64,000 nt of DNA from Nocardiopsis sp. CNR-923 (GTDB lineage Bacteria > Actinomycetota > Actinomycetes > Streptosporangiales > Streptosporangiaceae), in the NCBI RefSeq assembly GCF_001942255.1, contig NZ_MKKC01000063.1, positions 26,231 through 90,230 on the forward strand, given 5' to 3'. Both the position numbers and the translations under genes were made by a program. The number at the start of each line of letters is the position of its first letter. Within the stretch, counting starts at the first letter, position 1. The notes under the pieces were generated by a model. It had not been told where the DNA came from and made no database searches. It was given only the letters and a program-made list of their open reading frames with translations. This document shows positions 40,296 to 48,923 of this stretch, one piece after another.

Positions 40296-41450
40296 CTACT
40301 TGAGCAACTGGCGGGCCATCACCAGGCGCTGGATCTGGTTGGTGCCCTCGTAGATTTGGGTGATCTTGGCGTCGCGCATCATGCGCTCCAGCGGGAAGTC
40401 CTTCACGTAGCCGGCGCCGCCCAGCAGCTGCACGGCGTCGGTGGTGATCTCCATGGCGGCGTCGGAGGCGAAGCACTTGGCGGCGGCGCCGAAGAAGGCG
40501 AGGTCGTCGTCACCGCGCTCGGACCTGGCCGCCGCGACGTAGACCATCTGGCGGGCGGTCTCCAGCTTCATCGCCATGTCGGCCAGCATGAACTGCACGC
40601 CCTGGAAGTCGGCGACGGCCTTGCCGAACTGCTTGCGCTCCTTGACGTAGGCCACGGCGTGGTCCAGCGCGCCCTGGGCGATGCCGACGGCCTGCGCGCC
40701 GATGGTGACCCGGGTGTGGTCGAGGGTGCGCAGGGCGATCTTGAGGCCCTCGCCGGGGGCTCCGACCATGCGGTCACCGGGGAGGCGGACGTCGTCGAAG
40801 AACAGTTCGCGCGTGGGGGAGCCCTTGATGCCGAGCTTGCGCTCCGGCTCGCCCAGGGTGAAGCCCTCGTCGTCGGCGTGCACGACGAACGCCGAGATGT
40901 TGCGGCCGCGCCGGCCCCCGGGGTCGGTCACGGCCAGCACCGTGTAGTACTGGCTCACCCCGGCGTTGGTGATCCACGACTTCTGGCCGTTGAGGATCCA
41001 GTCGTCGCCGTCGGCCACGGCCTGGGTCCGCATGCTCGCGGTGTCGGAACCGGCCTCGCGCTCGGACAGGCCGTAGGAGAACATCGCCTCACCGCTGGCC
41101 ACCTTGGGCAGATAGCGCCGCCTGACCTCCTCGGACGCGCCGAGGATCAGCGGCATCGTGCCCAGTTTGTTGACCGCGGGGATGAGCGAGGAGGAGGCGC
41201 ACACGCGGGCGACCTCCTCGATGACGATGCAGGTCGCCAGCGCGTCCGCGCCCGCGCCGTCGTACTCCTGCGCGATGTGCGGGGCGTGGAAGTCGGTGGC
41301 TACCAGGGCGTCGTGCGCGGCCTGGGGGAAGGAGCTGGTCTCGTCGACCTCCGCGGCGTGCGGGGCGATCTTGTCCTCGGCGACCGCGCGCACGGCCGCG
41401 CGCAGCTCCTCGTGCTCCTCGGCGGTCTTGAACAGGTCGAAGTCGCTCAT
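40296..41450 (-). CDS. acyl-CoA dehydrogenase
   Basis: 384 residues, full length. FAD/substrate motifs FSYGLSEREAGSDTASM and NGQKSWITNAG, with the catalytic Glu in QIYEGTNQIQR at residue 370. It would introduce the alpha-beta double bond in an acyl-CoA. Divergent from a TetR gene, with twin palindromes between. Substrate length unknown; likely short/medium chain or branched. Confidence 0.9.
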   Translation of the reverse strand: MSDFDLFKTAEEHEELRAAVRAVAEDKIAPHAAEVDETSSFPQAAHDALVATDFHAPHIAQEYDGAGADALATCIVIEEVARVCASSSLIPAVNKLGTMPLILGASEEVRRRYLPKVASGEAMFSYGLSEREAGSDTASMRTQAVADGDDWILNGQKSWITNAGVSQYYTVLAVTDPGGRRGRNISAFVVHADDEGFTLGEPERKLGIKGSPTRELFFDDVRLPGDRMVGAPGEGLKIALRTLDHTRVTIGAQAVGIAQGALDHAVAYVKERKQFGKAVADFQGVQFMLADMAMKLETARQMVYVAAARSERGDDDLAFFGAAAKCFASDAAMEITTDAVQLLGGAGYVKDFPLERMMRDAKITQIYEGTNQIQRLVMARQLLK

Positions 41451-41491
41451 CTCACGTTCCCTCTCCGGTGGCGTCCCGACGTCCTGGTATA

Positions 41492-41526
41492 TGGCACCGC
41501 GTGCCGGTGTATGGCATCCAGTGCCA
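41492..41526. promoter_or_regulatory. tandem TetR operators TGGCA-N5-TGCCA
   Basis: TGGCACCGCGTGCCG at 41492-41506 and TGGCATCCAGTGCCA at 41512-41526 (perfect palindrome around five bases) are spaced 20 bp, two helical turns. They lie between the divergent acyl-CoA dehydrogenase and TetR genes and are preceded by TAT in both cases. Likely bound by the TetR protein. Confidence 0.6.
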
Positions 41527-41628
41527 GGGTAGGGGGTGAGCGAGGCGAAGTACACCGTCGAGGTCGGATACCTTCTGGAATGTCCTCCGGGCGGGACGGA
41601 CCAGGTGCGAGGCGGAGGGGGTGGACCC

Positions 41629-42384
41629 ATGACCGGGACGGGGGCGCGGGAGCGCGCCGAGGCGCGCGGCACACCGCGCACGGACACGCGCGCGGTGGTG
41701 CTCGCGGCGGTCCGGCTCTTCACCGAGAACGGGTTCGACGCCACGACCATGGAGGGCATCGCCGCCGCCACGGGGGTCAGCCGCCGCAGCCTGTTCCGCA
41801 GGTTCGGTTCCAAGGAGGACATCCTCTTCGCCGAGCACGACGAACTCTTCTCCACGGTCGTCCGCTTCCTGGACGCCTCTCCCGACGACCCGCTCAGCTC
41901 GGCCCGCGCGGCCGCCCGCCTGGTCCTCCAGGGCTACCTGCGCGACCCGGAGATCACCGTGCCCCGGTACCGGCTGGTGCGCGCCCAACCCAGGCTGCGC
42001 GACCGGGAGGTCGCCATGACCGCCCGCTACCAGGCGGCGTTCAGCCGGTACCTGTCCGCCGGCCGGGGGGAGCGCAACTCCCTGGAGGCCGGTGTGGTGG
42101 CCGCGTCCCTCATCGCCGCGCACAACCACGTGCTGCGATCCTGGCTGCGCGCCCCCGACCAGGACCCGCGGGAGGTGTGGGCGCGGTTCGACGCCGCGAC
42201 GGAGCTGGTGCGGCGCATGGCCGAGACCGTGCTCGGCACGCCGGAACGGCGGGGGGCCGGTGCTTCGGAGTCGGCGGGAGCGGGAGAGCACGTCCTGGTC
42301 GCGGTCTACCCGAGCGGGACCGGCCCCGACGAGCTCCTGAGCAGGATCACGGCCACGGTGCGGGACCCTCGACGGACGTCGTGA
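41629..42384 (+). CDS. TetR/AcrR-family regulator
   Basis: 251 residues. The HTH is RAVVLAAVRLFTENGFDATTMEGIAAATGVSRRSLFRRF at about residues 20-60. The C-terminal domain is helical. ATG at 41629 follows GGAGGG; the upstream frame to 41536 covers the operator region. Probably represses the divergent acyl-CoA dehydrogenase gene via the tandem palindromes, with an acyl-CoA as possible inducer. Confidence 0.85.
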   Translation: MTGTGARERAEARGTPRTDTRAVVLAAVRLFTENGFDATTMEGIAAATGVSRRSLFRRFGSKEDILFAEHDELFSTVVRFLDASPDDPLSSARAAARLVLQGYLRDPEITVPRYRLVRAQPRLRDREVAMTARYQAAFSRYLSAGRGERNSLEAGVVAASLIAAHNHVLRSWLRAPDQDPREVWARFDAATELVRRMAETVLGTPERRGAGASESAGAGEHVLVAVYPSGTGPDELLSRITATVRDPRRTS

Positions 42385-42519
42385 CGCGCCCGTCGTACGA
42401 AGCGGGGCGAATCCCCCGTGCGGCGCGCGGGTCGTCCACGGGGCGGACCGGACGCACCTGCGGCGGGCGTACTCTGGACGGGGCCGGGATGTAGGACGGA
42501 CGCGGGACGGGCAGCGGGA

Positions 42520-44142
42520 ATGAGCGTGGATCAGGCGAACACGACACGGCAGGAGGCCGAGGTCGGGCGCGAGGCGGGGCGTCGACGCACCTTCGCGGTG
42601 ATCTCGCATCCCGACGCCGGCAAGTCGACGCTCACCGAGGCGCTCGCCCTGCACGCGGCCGCGATCTCCTCGGCGGGCGCGGTCCACGGCAAGGGCGACC
42701 GCAGGGGCGTCACCTCCGACTGGATGCAGATGGAGCAGGACCGGGGGATCTCCATCACCTCGGCCGCGCTGCGCATCGACTACTCCGACCGGGTCCTCAA
42801 CCTCCTGGACACCCCCGGCCACGCCGACTTCTCCGAGGACACCTACCGCGTCCTGTCCGCGGTCGACTGCGCGATCATGCTCCTGGACTCGGCCAAGGGC
42901 CTGGAGCCGCAGACGCTCAAGCTCTTCGACGTGTGCCGGGCGCGGAAAATGCCGGTCATCACGTTCGTCAACAAATGGGACCGCCCGGGCCGCGAACCGC
43001 TGGAGCTGCTGGACGAGATCGAGCAGCGGATCGGGCTGCGGCCGACTCCGCTGAACTGGCCGGTGGGCATCGCCGGCGACTTCCGCGGCCTGATCGACCG
43101 CGCGAGCGGGGTCTACACCAGGATGACCCGCACGCCCGGCGGCGCGCAGAAGGCGATCGAGGAGGTCCTCGACGCCGACGCGGCGGCCCGGACCGAGGGC
43201 GCCGAGTGGGGGCGCGCGCGGGAGGAGATCGAACTCCTGGAGGCCCTGGGCGCCGACTACGACGAGGCGTCCTTCCTCGCCGGGGAGTCCTCCCCGGTGC
43301 TGTTCGGCGCGGCCCTGCCCAACTTCGGCGTGGGCCAGCTCCTGGACACGGTCGTGCGTCTGGCGCCGGCCCCCGCGCCCAAGTCCGACGAGCGGGAGCG
43401 TCCCCGCGCGGTGGAGGCGCCGTTCTCCGGCCAGGTGTTCAAGATGCAGGCCAACATGGACAAGAACCACCGGGACCGGATGGCGTTCGTGCGGGTCTCC
43501 TCGGGCCGGTTCGAGCGGGGGATGGTGCTCACCCACGCGCCCACCGGGCGCCCGTTCGCGACCAAGTACACCCAGGCGGTCTTCGGCGCGGACCGGTCCA
43601 CGATCGACGTCGCCTACCCGGGCGACGTGATCGCGCTGGTCAACGCCCAGGCGCTGGCCGTGGGCGACACCCTCTACGACGGGCCGAGGGTGACCTACCC
43701 GGCGATCCCGAGCTTCGCGCCCGAGCACTTCGTGGTCGCGCGGGCCGTGGACGCGGGCAAGTACAAGCAGTTCCAGCGCGGGATCGCGCAGCTGGACGCC
43801 GAGGGCGTGGTGCAGGTGCTCACCTCGGACGTGCGCGGCGAGCAGGCCCCGGTGCTGGCGGCGGTGGGCCCGCTCCAGTTCGACGTGGTCAAGCACCGGA
43901 TGGAACAGGAGTTCCGGTCGCCGATCGAGGCCTCGCCGCTGGACTACTCCGTGGCGCGGCGCACGGACGCCGAGTCCGCGCCGGAGCTGCACGCCCTGTC
44001 GGGGGCCGAGGTGCTGCGCCGGCGCAGCGATGGCGAGCTGCTGGTGCTGGTGCACAACAAGTGGCGACTGCGGGTGATCGAGCGCGATCACCCGGGTTTG
44101 TTCATGGAGCCGTTGCTGGCCGGAGGCGTCGAGGAAGAGTGA
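42520..44142 (+). CDS. prfC: peptide chain release factor 3
   Basis: 540 residues. GTPase G1 SHPDAGKSTLTEAL, G2 QDRGISITSAA, G3 DTPGHADFSED, and G4 NKWDR are intact. It removes RF1/RF2 from the ribosome after peptide release. Start ATG at 42520, with GGG upstream. C-terminal domains II and III are present, with FSGQVFKMQANMD and GPLQFDVVKHRME. A TGTGAC/GTCACA hairpin (44149-44169) follows. Confidence 0.92.
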   Translation: MSVDQANTTRQEAEVGREAGRRRTFAVISHPDAGKSTLTEALALHAAAISSAGAVHGKGDRRGVTSDWMQMEQDRGISITSAALRIDYSDRVLNLLDTPGHADFSEDTYRVLSAVDCAIMLLDSAKGLEPQTLKLFDVCRARKMPVITFVNKWDRPGREPLELLDEIEQRIGLRPTPLNWPVGIAGDFRGLIDRASGVYTRMTRTPGGAQKAIEEVLDADAAARTEGAEWGRAREEIELLEALGADYDEASFLAGESSPVLFGAALPNFGVGQLLDTVVRLAPAPAPKSDERERPRAVEAPFSGQVFKMQANMDKNHRDRMAFVRVSSGRFERGMVLTHAPTGRPFATKYTQAVFGADRSTIDVAYPGDVIALVNAQALAVGDTLYDGPRVTYPAIPSFAPEHFVVARAVDAGKYKQFQRGIAQLDAEGVVQVLTSDVRGEQAPVLAAVGPLQFDVVKHRMEQEFRSPIEASPLDYSVARRTDAESAPELHALSGAEVLRRRSDGELLVLVHNKWRLRVIERDHPGLFMEPLLAGGVEEE

Positions 44143-44902
44143 CCCTTCTGTGACAAGAACTGTGTCACACGAGGGTTTCGCCGTGGCCATTGTGGGAAGT
44201 CCCGACCCTTCCCTTGACTCCCGGTGAATGCCGTTGACGGCGTGTCGACTTCCGGAGACGGATTCCGGCTCGGACGTCTGAGCGGCCCCCGTTTACCGCG
44301 TTCTCACGCGTTCGCGGGTGAGGGTGTGAACTCGCGTGCCCCCGCATCACCGTCGAACACGGTGGGCGCGCTCCCGTGTGACCAGTGTGACTGGCGTGCT
44401 CGCCCGGCATCGCACAGAGGCCAAGATCACCGCGCTGTCGGCACCCCTCCTCAACGCCTGTGATCAGCGCGAAGGTACCCTGGGGGAAGGCCGCTAGGGC
44501 GCGTACGGACCCCCGTCGCACCGGGCTCCGGGGCGCTTGTCCACTTCTGTGAAGGGTGACCGGATTGACCCGGTTCGGGGTGGGTGGCGGAGTGCTCAGG
44601 GGACCGCCACGGAAGGCTGGACGCCATCGGGGGACCCCCGGTGTCGTCCACGACGCCTCAGGGTGATCACGGAGTAATCGACGTTCGGCAAAGTTTGGAA
44701 ATCTTCACCGTGCGGTAATTCTACCCACATGTGGGTATGTGTTGCATGTCACCTGTTCGTGAATCGGTGAAACTTATATGATTTTGCTTAACCGTCGTTT
44801 AACAAAACAGAACAATAACGAGTGAATCAAGAACGCGGCGGCCGACCGCCCCGCGTCTGACGCACCTCACGTATCCCCCGCCTGGAAAGGTTGACCTCGG
44901 GC
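44143..44902. promoter_or_regulatory. long leader region of gltA with 16-bp palindrome
   Basis: No gene is supportable in this 760-bp gap. GC content falls sharply from about 44690 to 44840. TACCCACATGTGGGTA at 44722-44737 is a perfect 16-bp palindrome. GTTTAACAAAACAGAACAATAACG-type AT-rich DNA lies close to the start of gltA. The palindrome is probably an operator for regulation of citrate synthase. The regulator is not identified. Confidence 0.5.
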
Positions 44903-46192
44903 ATGAGCGAAGACGACAAAGAGCGCACGGTGGAGCTCCACTACGAGGGCGGCGTGCTGAAGCTGCCGGTGTTCACCGGCTCCGAGGGTGAGCGCACCAT
45001 CGAGCTGAAGACCCTGCTGGGGTCGACCGGTATGACCACCCTGGATCCGGGGTTCGGCAACACCGCTTCGTGTAGCTCGAAGATCACCTACATCGACGGG
45101 GACGCGGGCATCCTGCGCTACCGCGGGTACCCGATCCAGGACCTGGCCGTGGGCAGCAGCTTCCTGGAGGTCGCCTACCTGGTGATCTACGGCGAGCTGC
45201 CGGAGCCCGGCCAGCTCAAGGAGTTCTCCGACCGGCTGCGCGAGAACGCGGACATCCCGGCCGAGATGGGCGCGTTCATCGACGCGATGCCCCGCAACGG
45301 CCACCCGATGTCGCTGATGGCCAGCGCCGTCAACACGCTCGGGGCGTACTACGCCGACAGCGTCGACCCGGCCGACGAGAACCAGGTCGAGCTGGCCACG
45401 ATCCGGCTGTTGGCCAAGCTGCCGACGATCGCGGCCCGCATCTACCGCAACTCCACCGGCGAGAAGCCGATCGCCCCGGACGCCGCCCTTGACTACGTCG
45501 AGAACTTCATCCGGATGACCTTCGGCGACGACTCCGCCGACGGCGAGCTGGGCGACCTGTTCGGCAAGGCCGTCGACCTCCTGCTCATCCTGCACGCGGA
45601 CCACGAGCTCAACTGCTCCACCGCGACCGTGCGCGTGGTCGGGTCCTCCCAGGCCGACATCTTCGCCAGCGTCGCGGCCGGCATCAACGCCCTGTCCGGC
45701 CCGTCCCACGGCGGAGCCAACCAGGCCGTGCTGGAGATGCTTGAGGAGATCCGCGACTCGGGCACCGGCATCGAGGACTTCCTGGAGCGCGTGAAGGCCC
45801 GAGAGGTCCGCCTGATGGGCTTCGGCCACCGCGTCTACAAGAACTTCGACCCGCGGAGCAAGGAGATCAAGGGTCTGGCCAGTCAGATCCTCGACAACCA
45901 CGAGAACCCCGACGAGCTCTTCTCGCTGGCCCTCAAGCTGGAGGCCGCCGCTCTCGCCGACTCCTACTTCACCGAGCGCAAGCTCTACCCGAACGTCGAC
46001 TTCTACACCGGCGTCATCTACCGGGCCATGGGCTTCCCGACCAACATGTTCACCGTGCTGTTCGCCCTGGGCCGCCTGCCCGGGTGGATCGCCCACTACC
46101 GCGAGCAGCTGCACGACCCGGCCTTCCGGATCGCGCGCCCGCGTCAGCACTACATCGGGTCCGCCGAGCGCCGGTACCCCGGTCAGGGCTGA
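44903..46192 (+). CDS. gltA: citrate synthase
   Basis: 429 residues, type II size. LLILHADHELNCST, GPSHGGANQAVLEML and MGFGHRVYKNFDPRS carry the catalytic His, His and Asp-region residues; LGSTGMTTLDPGFGNTASC is the conserved N-terminal part. It makes citrate from oxaloacetate and acetyl-CoA in the TCA cycle. ATG at 44903 was chosen; TTG at 44891 sits right after GAAAGG and is possible. The long leader suggests regulation. Confidence 0.92.
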   Translation: MSEDDKERTVELHYEGGVLKLPVFTGSEGERTIELKTLLGSTGMTTLDPGFGNTASCSSKITYIDGDAGILRYRGYPIQDLAVGSSFLEVAYLVIYGELPEPGQLKEFSDRLRENADIPAEMGAFIDAMPRNGHPMSLMASAVNTLGAYYADSVDPADENQVELATIRLLAKLPTIAARIYRNSTGEKPIAPDAALDYVENFIRMTFGDDSADGELGDLFGKAVDLLLILHADHELNCSTATVRVVGSSQADIFASVAAGINALSGPSHGGANQAVLEMLEEIRDSGTGIEDFLERVKAREVRLMGFGHRVYKNFDPRSKEIKGLASQILDNHENPDELFSLALKLEAAALADSYFTERKLYPNVDFYTGVIYRAMGFPTNMFTVLFALGRLPGWIAHYREQLHDPAFRIARPRQHYIGSAERRYPGQG

Positions 46193-46210
46193 CCCCACGG
46201 CCGGTCACGC

Positions 46211-46232
46211 CCGCCCCCGACGCTGGGGGCGG
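46211..46232 (+). terminator. hairpin after gltA
   Basis: CCGCCCCC and GGGGGCGG pair around GACGCT, 19 bases after the gltA stop. No T run; typical for high-GC actinobacteria. Confidence 0.45.
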
Positions 46233-46368
46233 CGTCGTCGTGCCCGAGCCCGTACCGCCCCTTGCCAGGCATTTTGCCCGTGATCTGTCGTCGGGGCGCG
46301 CGCCCCGGGGAAGTTGCATCCTGAGGTCCGTGACCACGGGCGACCGCGAGGGACTCGGGGAGGCAGCG

Positions 46369-47025
46369 ATGGTCCGGTACACGTTGGCCGGCGACATGCT
46401 CGGTGAGATGAGCCGGAACTGGTGGGTGGTGGTCCTGCGCGGGGTCGCCGCCGTGCTGTTCGGGCTGGTCGCGCTGCTGTGGCCGGGGCTGACCCTGATC
46501 GCCTTGGCGGTGGTCTTCGGCGCCTTCGCGCTCGTCGACGGCTGCGCCCTCGGGTACGCCGCGTTCCGCGCGTCGCCTGGTTCCCGCGCCTCGCTGGTCA
46601 TCCAGGCGGTGCTCAGCGTCATCATGGGTCTGATCGCGCTGATCTGGCCGATGGTCGCGGTGATCGCGCTGGTGTTCGTGATCGGTGTGTGGGCGGTGGT
46701 GACGGGCGTCGCCGAGATCGTGACCGCCGTGCGCCTGCGGGCGCACATCAGCTCCGAGTGGCTGCTCATCTTCGTGGGCGCCCTGTCGGTCGTCTTCGGT
46801 CTGCTCCTGTGGTTCTGGCCTCTGGAGAGCGCGCAGGTGATCGTGCTGGTCGTCGGTGTCTACGCGATCATCTTCGGCGTGGTGCTCGCGGTGGCCGGGT
46901 TCCGGCTGCGTGGCGCCGCCGAGGCCCTCGCCCCGCCCGGGAACCGCGCGGGGGAGGAGGCCGGGTCCGAGGAGCGCGGGCCCGACGAGGGCGACGAACC
47001 GCCCGGGCCGGTCGCCAATCCCTAG
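46369..47025 (+). CDS. HdeD-family (DUF308) membrane protein
   Basis: 218 residues with six membrane helices as three hairpins, e.g. NWWVVVLRGVAAVLFGLVAL and SEWLLIFVGALSVVFGLLLW. This is the DUF308 triple repeat of HdeD. The C-terminus (185-218) is hydrophilic. HdeD is linked to acid stress in E. coli; the role here is unknown. ATG at 46369, with GGGGAGG 5 bases upstream. Confidence 0.8.
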   Translation: MVRYTLAGDMLGEMSRNWWVVVLRGVAAVLFGLVALLWPGLTLIALAVVFGAFALVDGCALGYAAFRASPGSRASLVIQAVLSVIMGLIALIWPMVAVIALVFVIGVWAVVTGVAEIVTAVRLRAHISSEWLLIFVGALSVVFGLLLWFWPLESAQVIVLVVGVYAIIFGVVLAVAGFRLRGAAEALAPPGNRAGEEAGSEERGPDEGDEPPGPVANP

Positions 47026-47156
47026 GACGTGCGCCGCGGACACCGACCCTGCTGCGCGACGGGCAGCAGCCACGGAACGCGCCCTGGGACGTGCGCGGCG
47101 GACGCCCGCTCCGCCGCGCGACGCCCCGGCGCGGACCTCCACCGCGTTCTGTCCGG

Positions 47157-47471
47157 TCAGCCCTCGGACACGACGCGCGTGCCGAGGCGGTCGACCTGGC
47201 TGCCCGGGACGACCAGATGCGCCTTCTCCTCCTGCCAGGCCAGGAAGTGCGGTGCGCGTCGGTGCGCCCTGAGCGCCTCCCGGTCGGCGAACGCCTCGTA
47301 GACCCAGAACATGTCGGGGTCCCGCGCGTCCTGGGCGACCTCGAACCGCAGGCACCCCGGCTCGTCGCGCACCGAGGCGGTGGCGTTGCGGGTGATGCCG
47401 GTGACGAAGGCGTCGCGGCGGCCAGGGCGGACGCGGACGGAGACGACCAGGGACACGGCGCGGTCGCTCAC
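47157..47471 (-). CDS. antibiotic biosynthesis monooxygenase-type protein
   Basis: 104 residues of the ABM/YgiN ferredoxin-like fold: LVVSVRVRPGRRDAF, EPGCLRFEVAQDARDPDMF, VYEAFADREALRAHR. Such proteins oxidise quinols or small aromatic substrates without cofactor, or act as putative quinol monooxygenases. Substrate unknown. Confidence 0.8.
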   Translation of the reverse strand: MSDRAVSLVVSVRVRPGRRDAFVTGITRNATASVRDEPGCLRFEVAQDARDPDMFWVYEAFADREALRAHRRAPHFLAWQEEKAHLVVPGSQVDRLGTRVVSEG

Positions 47472-47687
47472 GTTTCCTCCGGGGCTCGTGGCATGGCGGC
47501 GGCGTCTTCGAGGCTACCCCCGCCGTGGCCGCTGGCGGTCGACGCCCGGACGCCCTTGTGGTTCGGGATCCCTCCCGCCAGACTCGTACCCAGACACTGG
47601 GAGCACTGGGCCGTGCACGCGTGCGTGGGGCGTGTACGGGTGACATGGGGAGTGGTACGGAAGGTGGGGAGCGCACCAGGGGCACGC

Positions 47688-48923
47688 ATGCCTCCGATGA
47701 GCTGGGAGGGCATCGACCACATGCTCGACCGCGTGCGCGGTGAGGCCGACCGGATCGCACTCCAGTGCGGGGACCTCGACCGCGACGGTCGCCACCGGAC
47801 GGTCCGGTCGGCGAAGCTGGTCGGGCGGACCCGGCGGCGCTGGGAGGAGGCCGAGGTGCGCGTCCACAGCCTGTGGACGGTGTACGCCGCCCTCCGAGCC
47901 GTGGTCGACCGCGCCCGCGACCTGCGCGCCTCCGCGGACCCGAACACCCCGAGCGCGCTGACCCGCCTCCTCGACGGACCGTCGGTCGCCCTGCCCGACG
48001 GCGACGGGCCCGGAGCGCGGATCACCCTCGCCGAGGCCGTCGCCCGGGCGACGGCCGACCACGAGGAGATCACCGAGGTGATCTCCGCCGTCGAGACCGC
48101 GTGGGACGCGCTCCGGCCCCGGCTCGCGGAGCTGGAGTCCATGTGGAGCGACATCGGGACCCACTCCGACATGGTGGGCCTGCCCGAGGAGGCGCACGAG
48201 GATCTGCGGGCCGAGCTGGCCGGTGTGGACGAGACCATCCACCGCGACCCGCTGTCACTGGTCGTGGACGGCCACGTGGTCACCACCCAGATCGAGCGCC
48301 TGCGCGTCCTGTTGGACCGCACGCGGGGCGAACTCCGCGACGCCCTGCGCATGCGCGACTCCTACCACGAGAACGTCGAACGCCTGCGCTTCGCCATCGA
48401 CGACGTCGGGCGGATCGTCGAGCGTGCCCGGATCCTGCGCGCACGGGTCGTCGCCAAGGTCTCCTCGCCCGCCGCGGTCGACGTCCACGACCCCGTTCCC
48501 GCGCTCAGCGCCGCCGTGGCGGACCTGGACGTCCTGCGCGCCGAGGGCCGCTGGCGCGACCTCGGCGCCCGCCTGGGCGTGCTCCAACGCGCGATCCACG
48601 ACGCCACCGACGACGCCCGTGAACGCGAGGCCAGCCTCACCCGACTGCTGGAGCGCCGCGCGGAGCTACGCGGCCGCCTGGGCTCCTACCGGGCCCGCGC
48701 GGCCCGCCTCGGGCTGACCGGTGACCGCCGGCTCACCGAACTGCACGGCGCCGCGCACTGGGAACTGTGGCGGGTGCCCTGTGACCTGCGCGCCGCGACC
48801 GTCTCCCTGTCCGCCTACCTCAGGGCGCTCCAGGAGACGTCGGGCGCCGACTTCCCCGAGGACGGAACCACCTCCGGCGCCTGGGCGCCGGACGGCGGGA
48901 GCGATGGTGGTGTGACCAGATGA
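47688..48923 (+). CDS. coiled-coil protein of the PknG locus
   Basis: 411 residues, almost entirely helical with long heptad-like stretches (DRIALQCGD, LDRTRGELRDALRMRDSYHENVE, REASLTRLLERRAELRGRL). No catalytic motif. The stop overlaps pknG by four bases (ATGA), so it is cotranslated. It could be a scaffold or a substrate of the kinase. ATG at 47688 is the first plausible start. Conserved hypothetical; function not assigned. Confidence 0.65.
   Translation: MPPMSWEGIDHMLDRVRGEADRIALQCGDLDRDGRHRTVRSAKLVGRTRRRWEEAEVRVHSLWTVYAALRAVVDRARDLRASADPNTPSALTRLLDGPSVALPDGDGPGARITLAEAVARATADHEEITEVISAVETAWDALRPRLAELESMWSDIGTHSDMVGLPEEAHEDLRAELAGVDETIHRDPLSLVVDGHVVTTQIERLRVLLDRTRGELRDALRMRDSYHENVERLRFAIDDVGRIVERARILRARVVAKVSSPAAVDVHDPVPALSAAVADLDVLRAEGRWRDLGARLGVLQRAIHDATDDAREREASLTRLLERRAELRGRLGSYRARAARLGLTGDRRLTELHGAAHWELWRVPCDLRAATVSLSAYLRALQETSGADFPEDGTTSGAWAPDGGSDGGVTR

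Noticed and set aside
40356..42494. 712-residue plus-strand frame over the acyl-CoA dehydrogenase and TetR genes
   Set aside because: Shadow of the minus-strand dehydrogenase gene and of the TetR gene; no motif.
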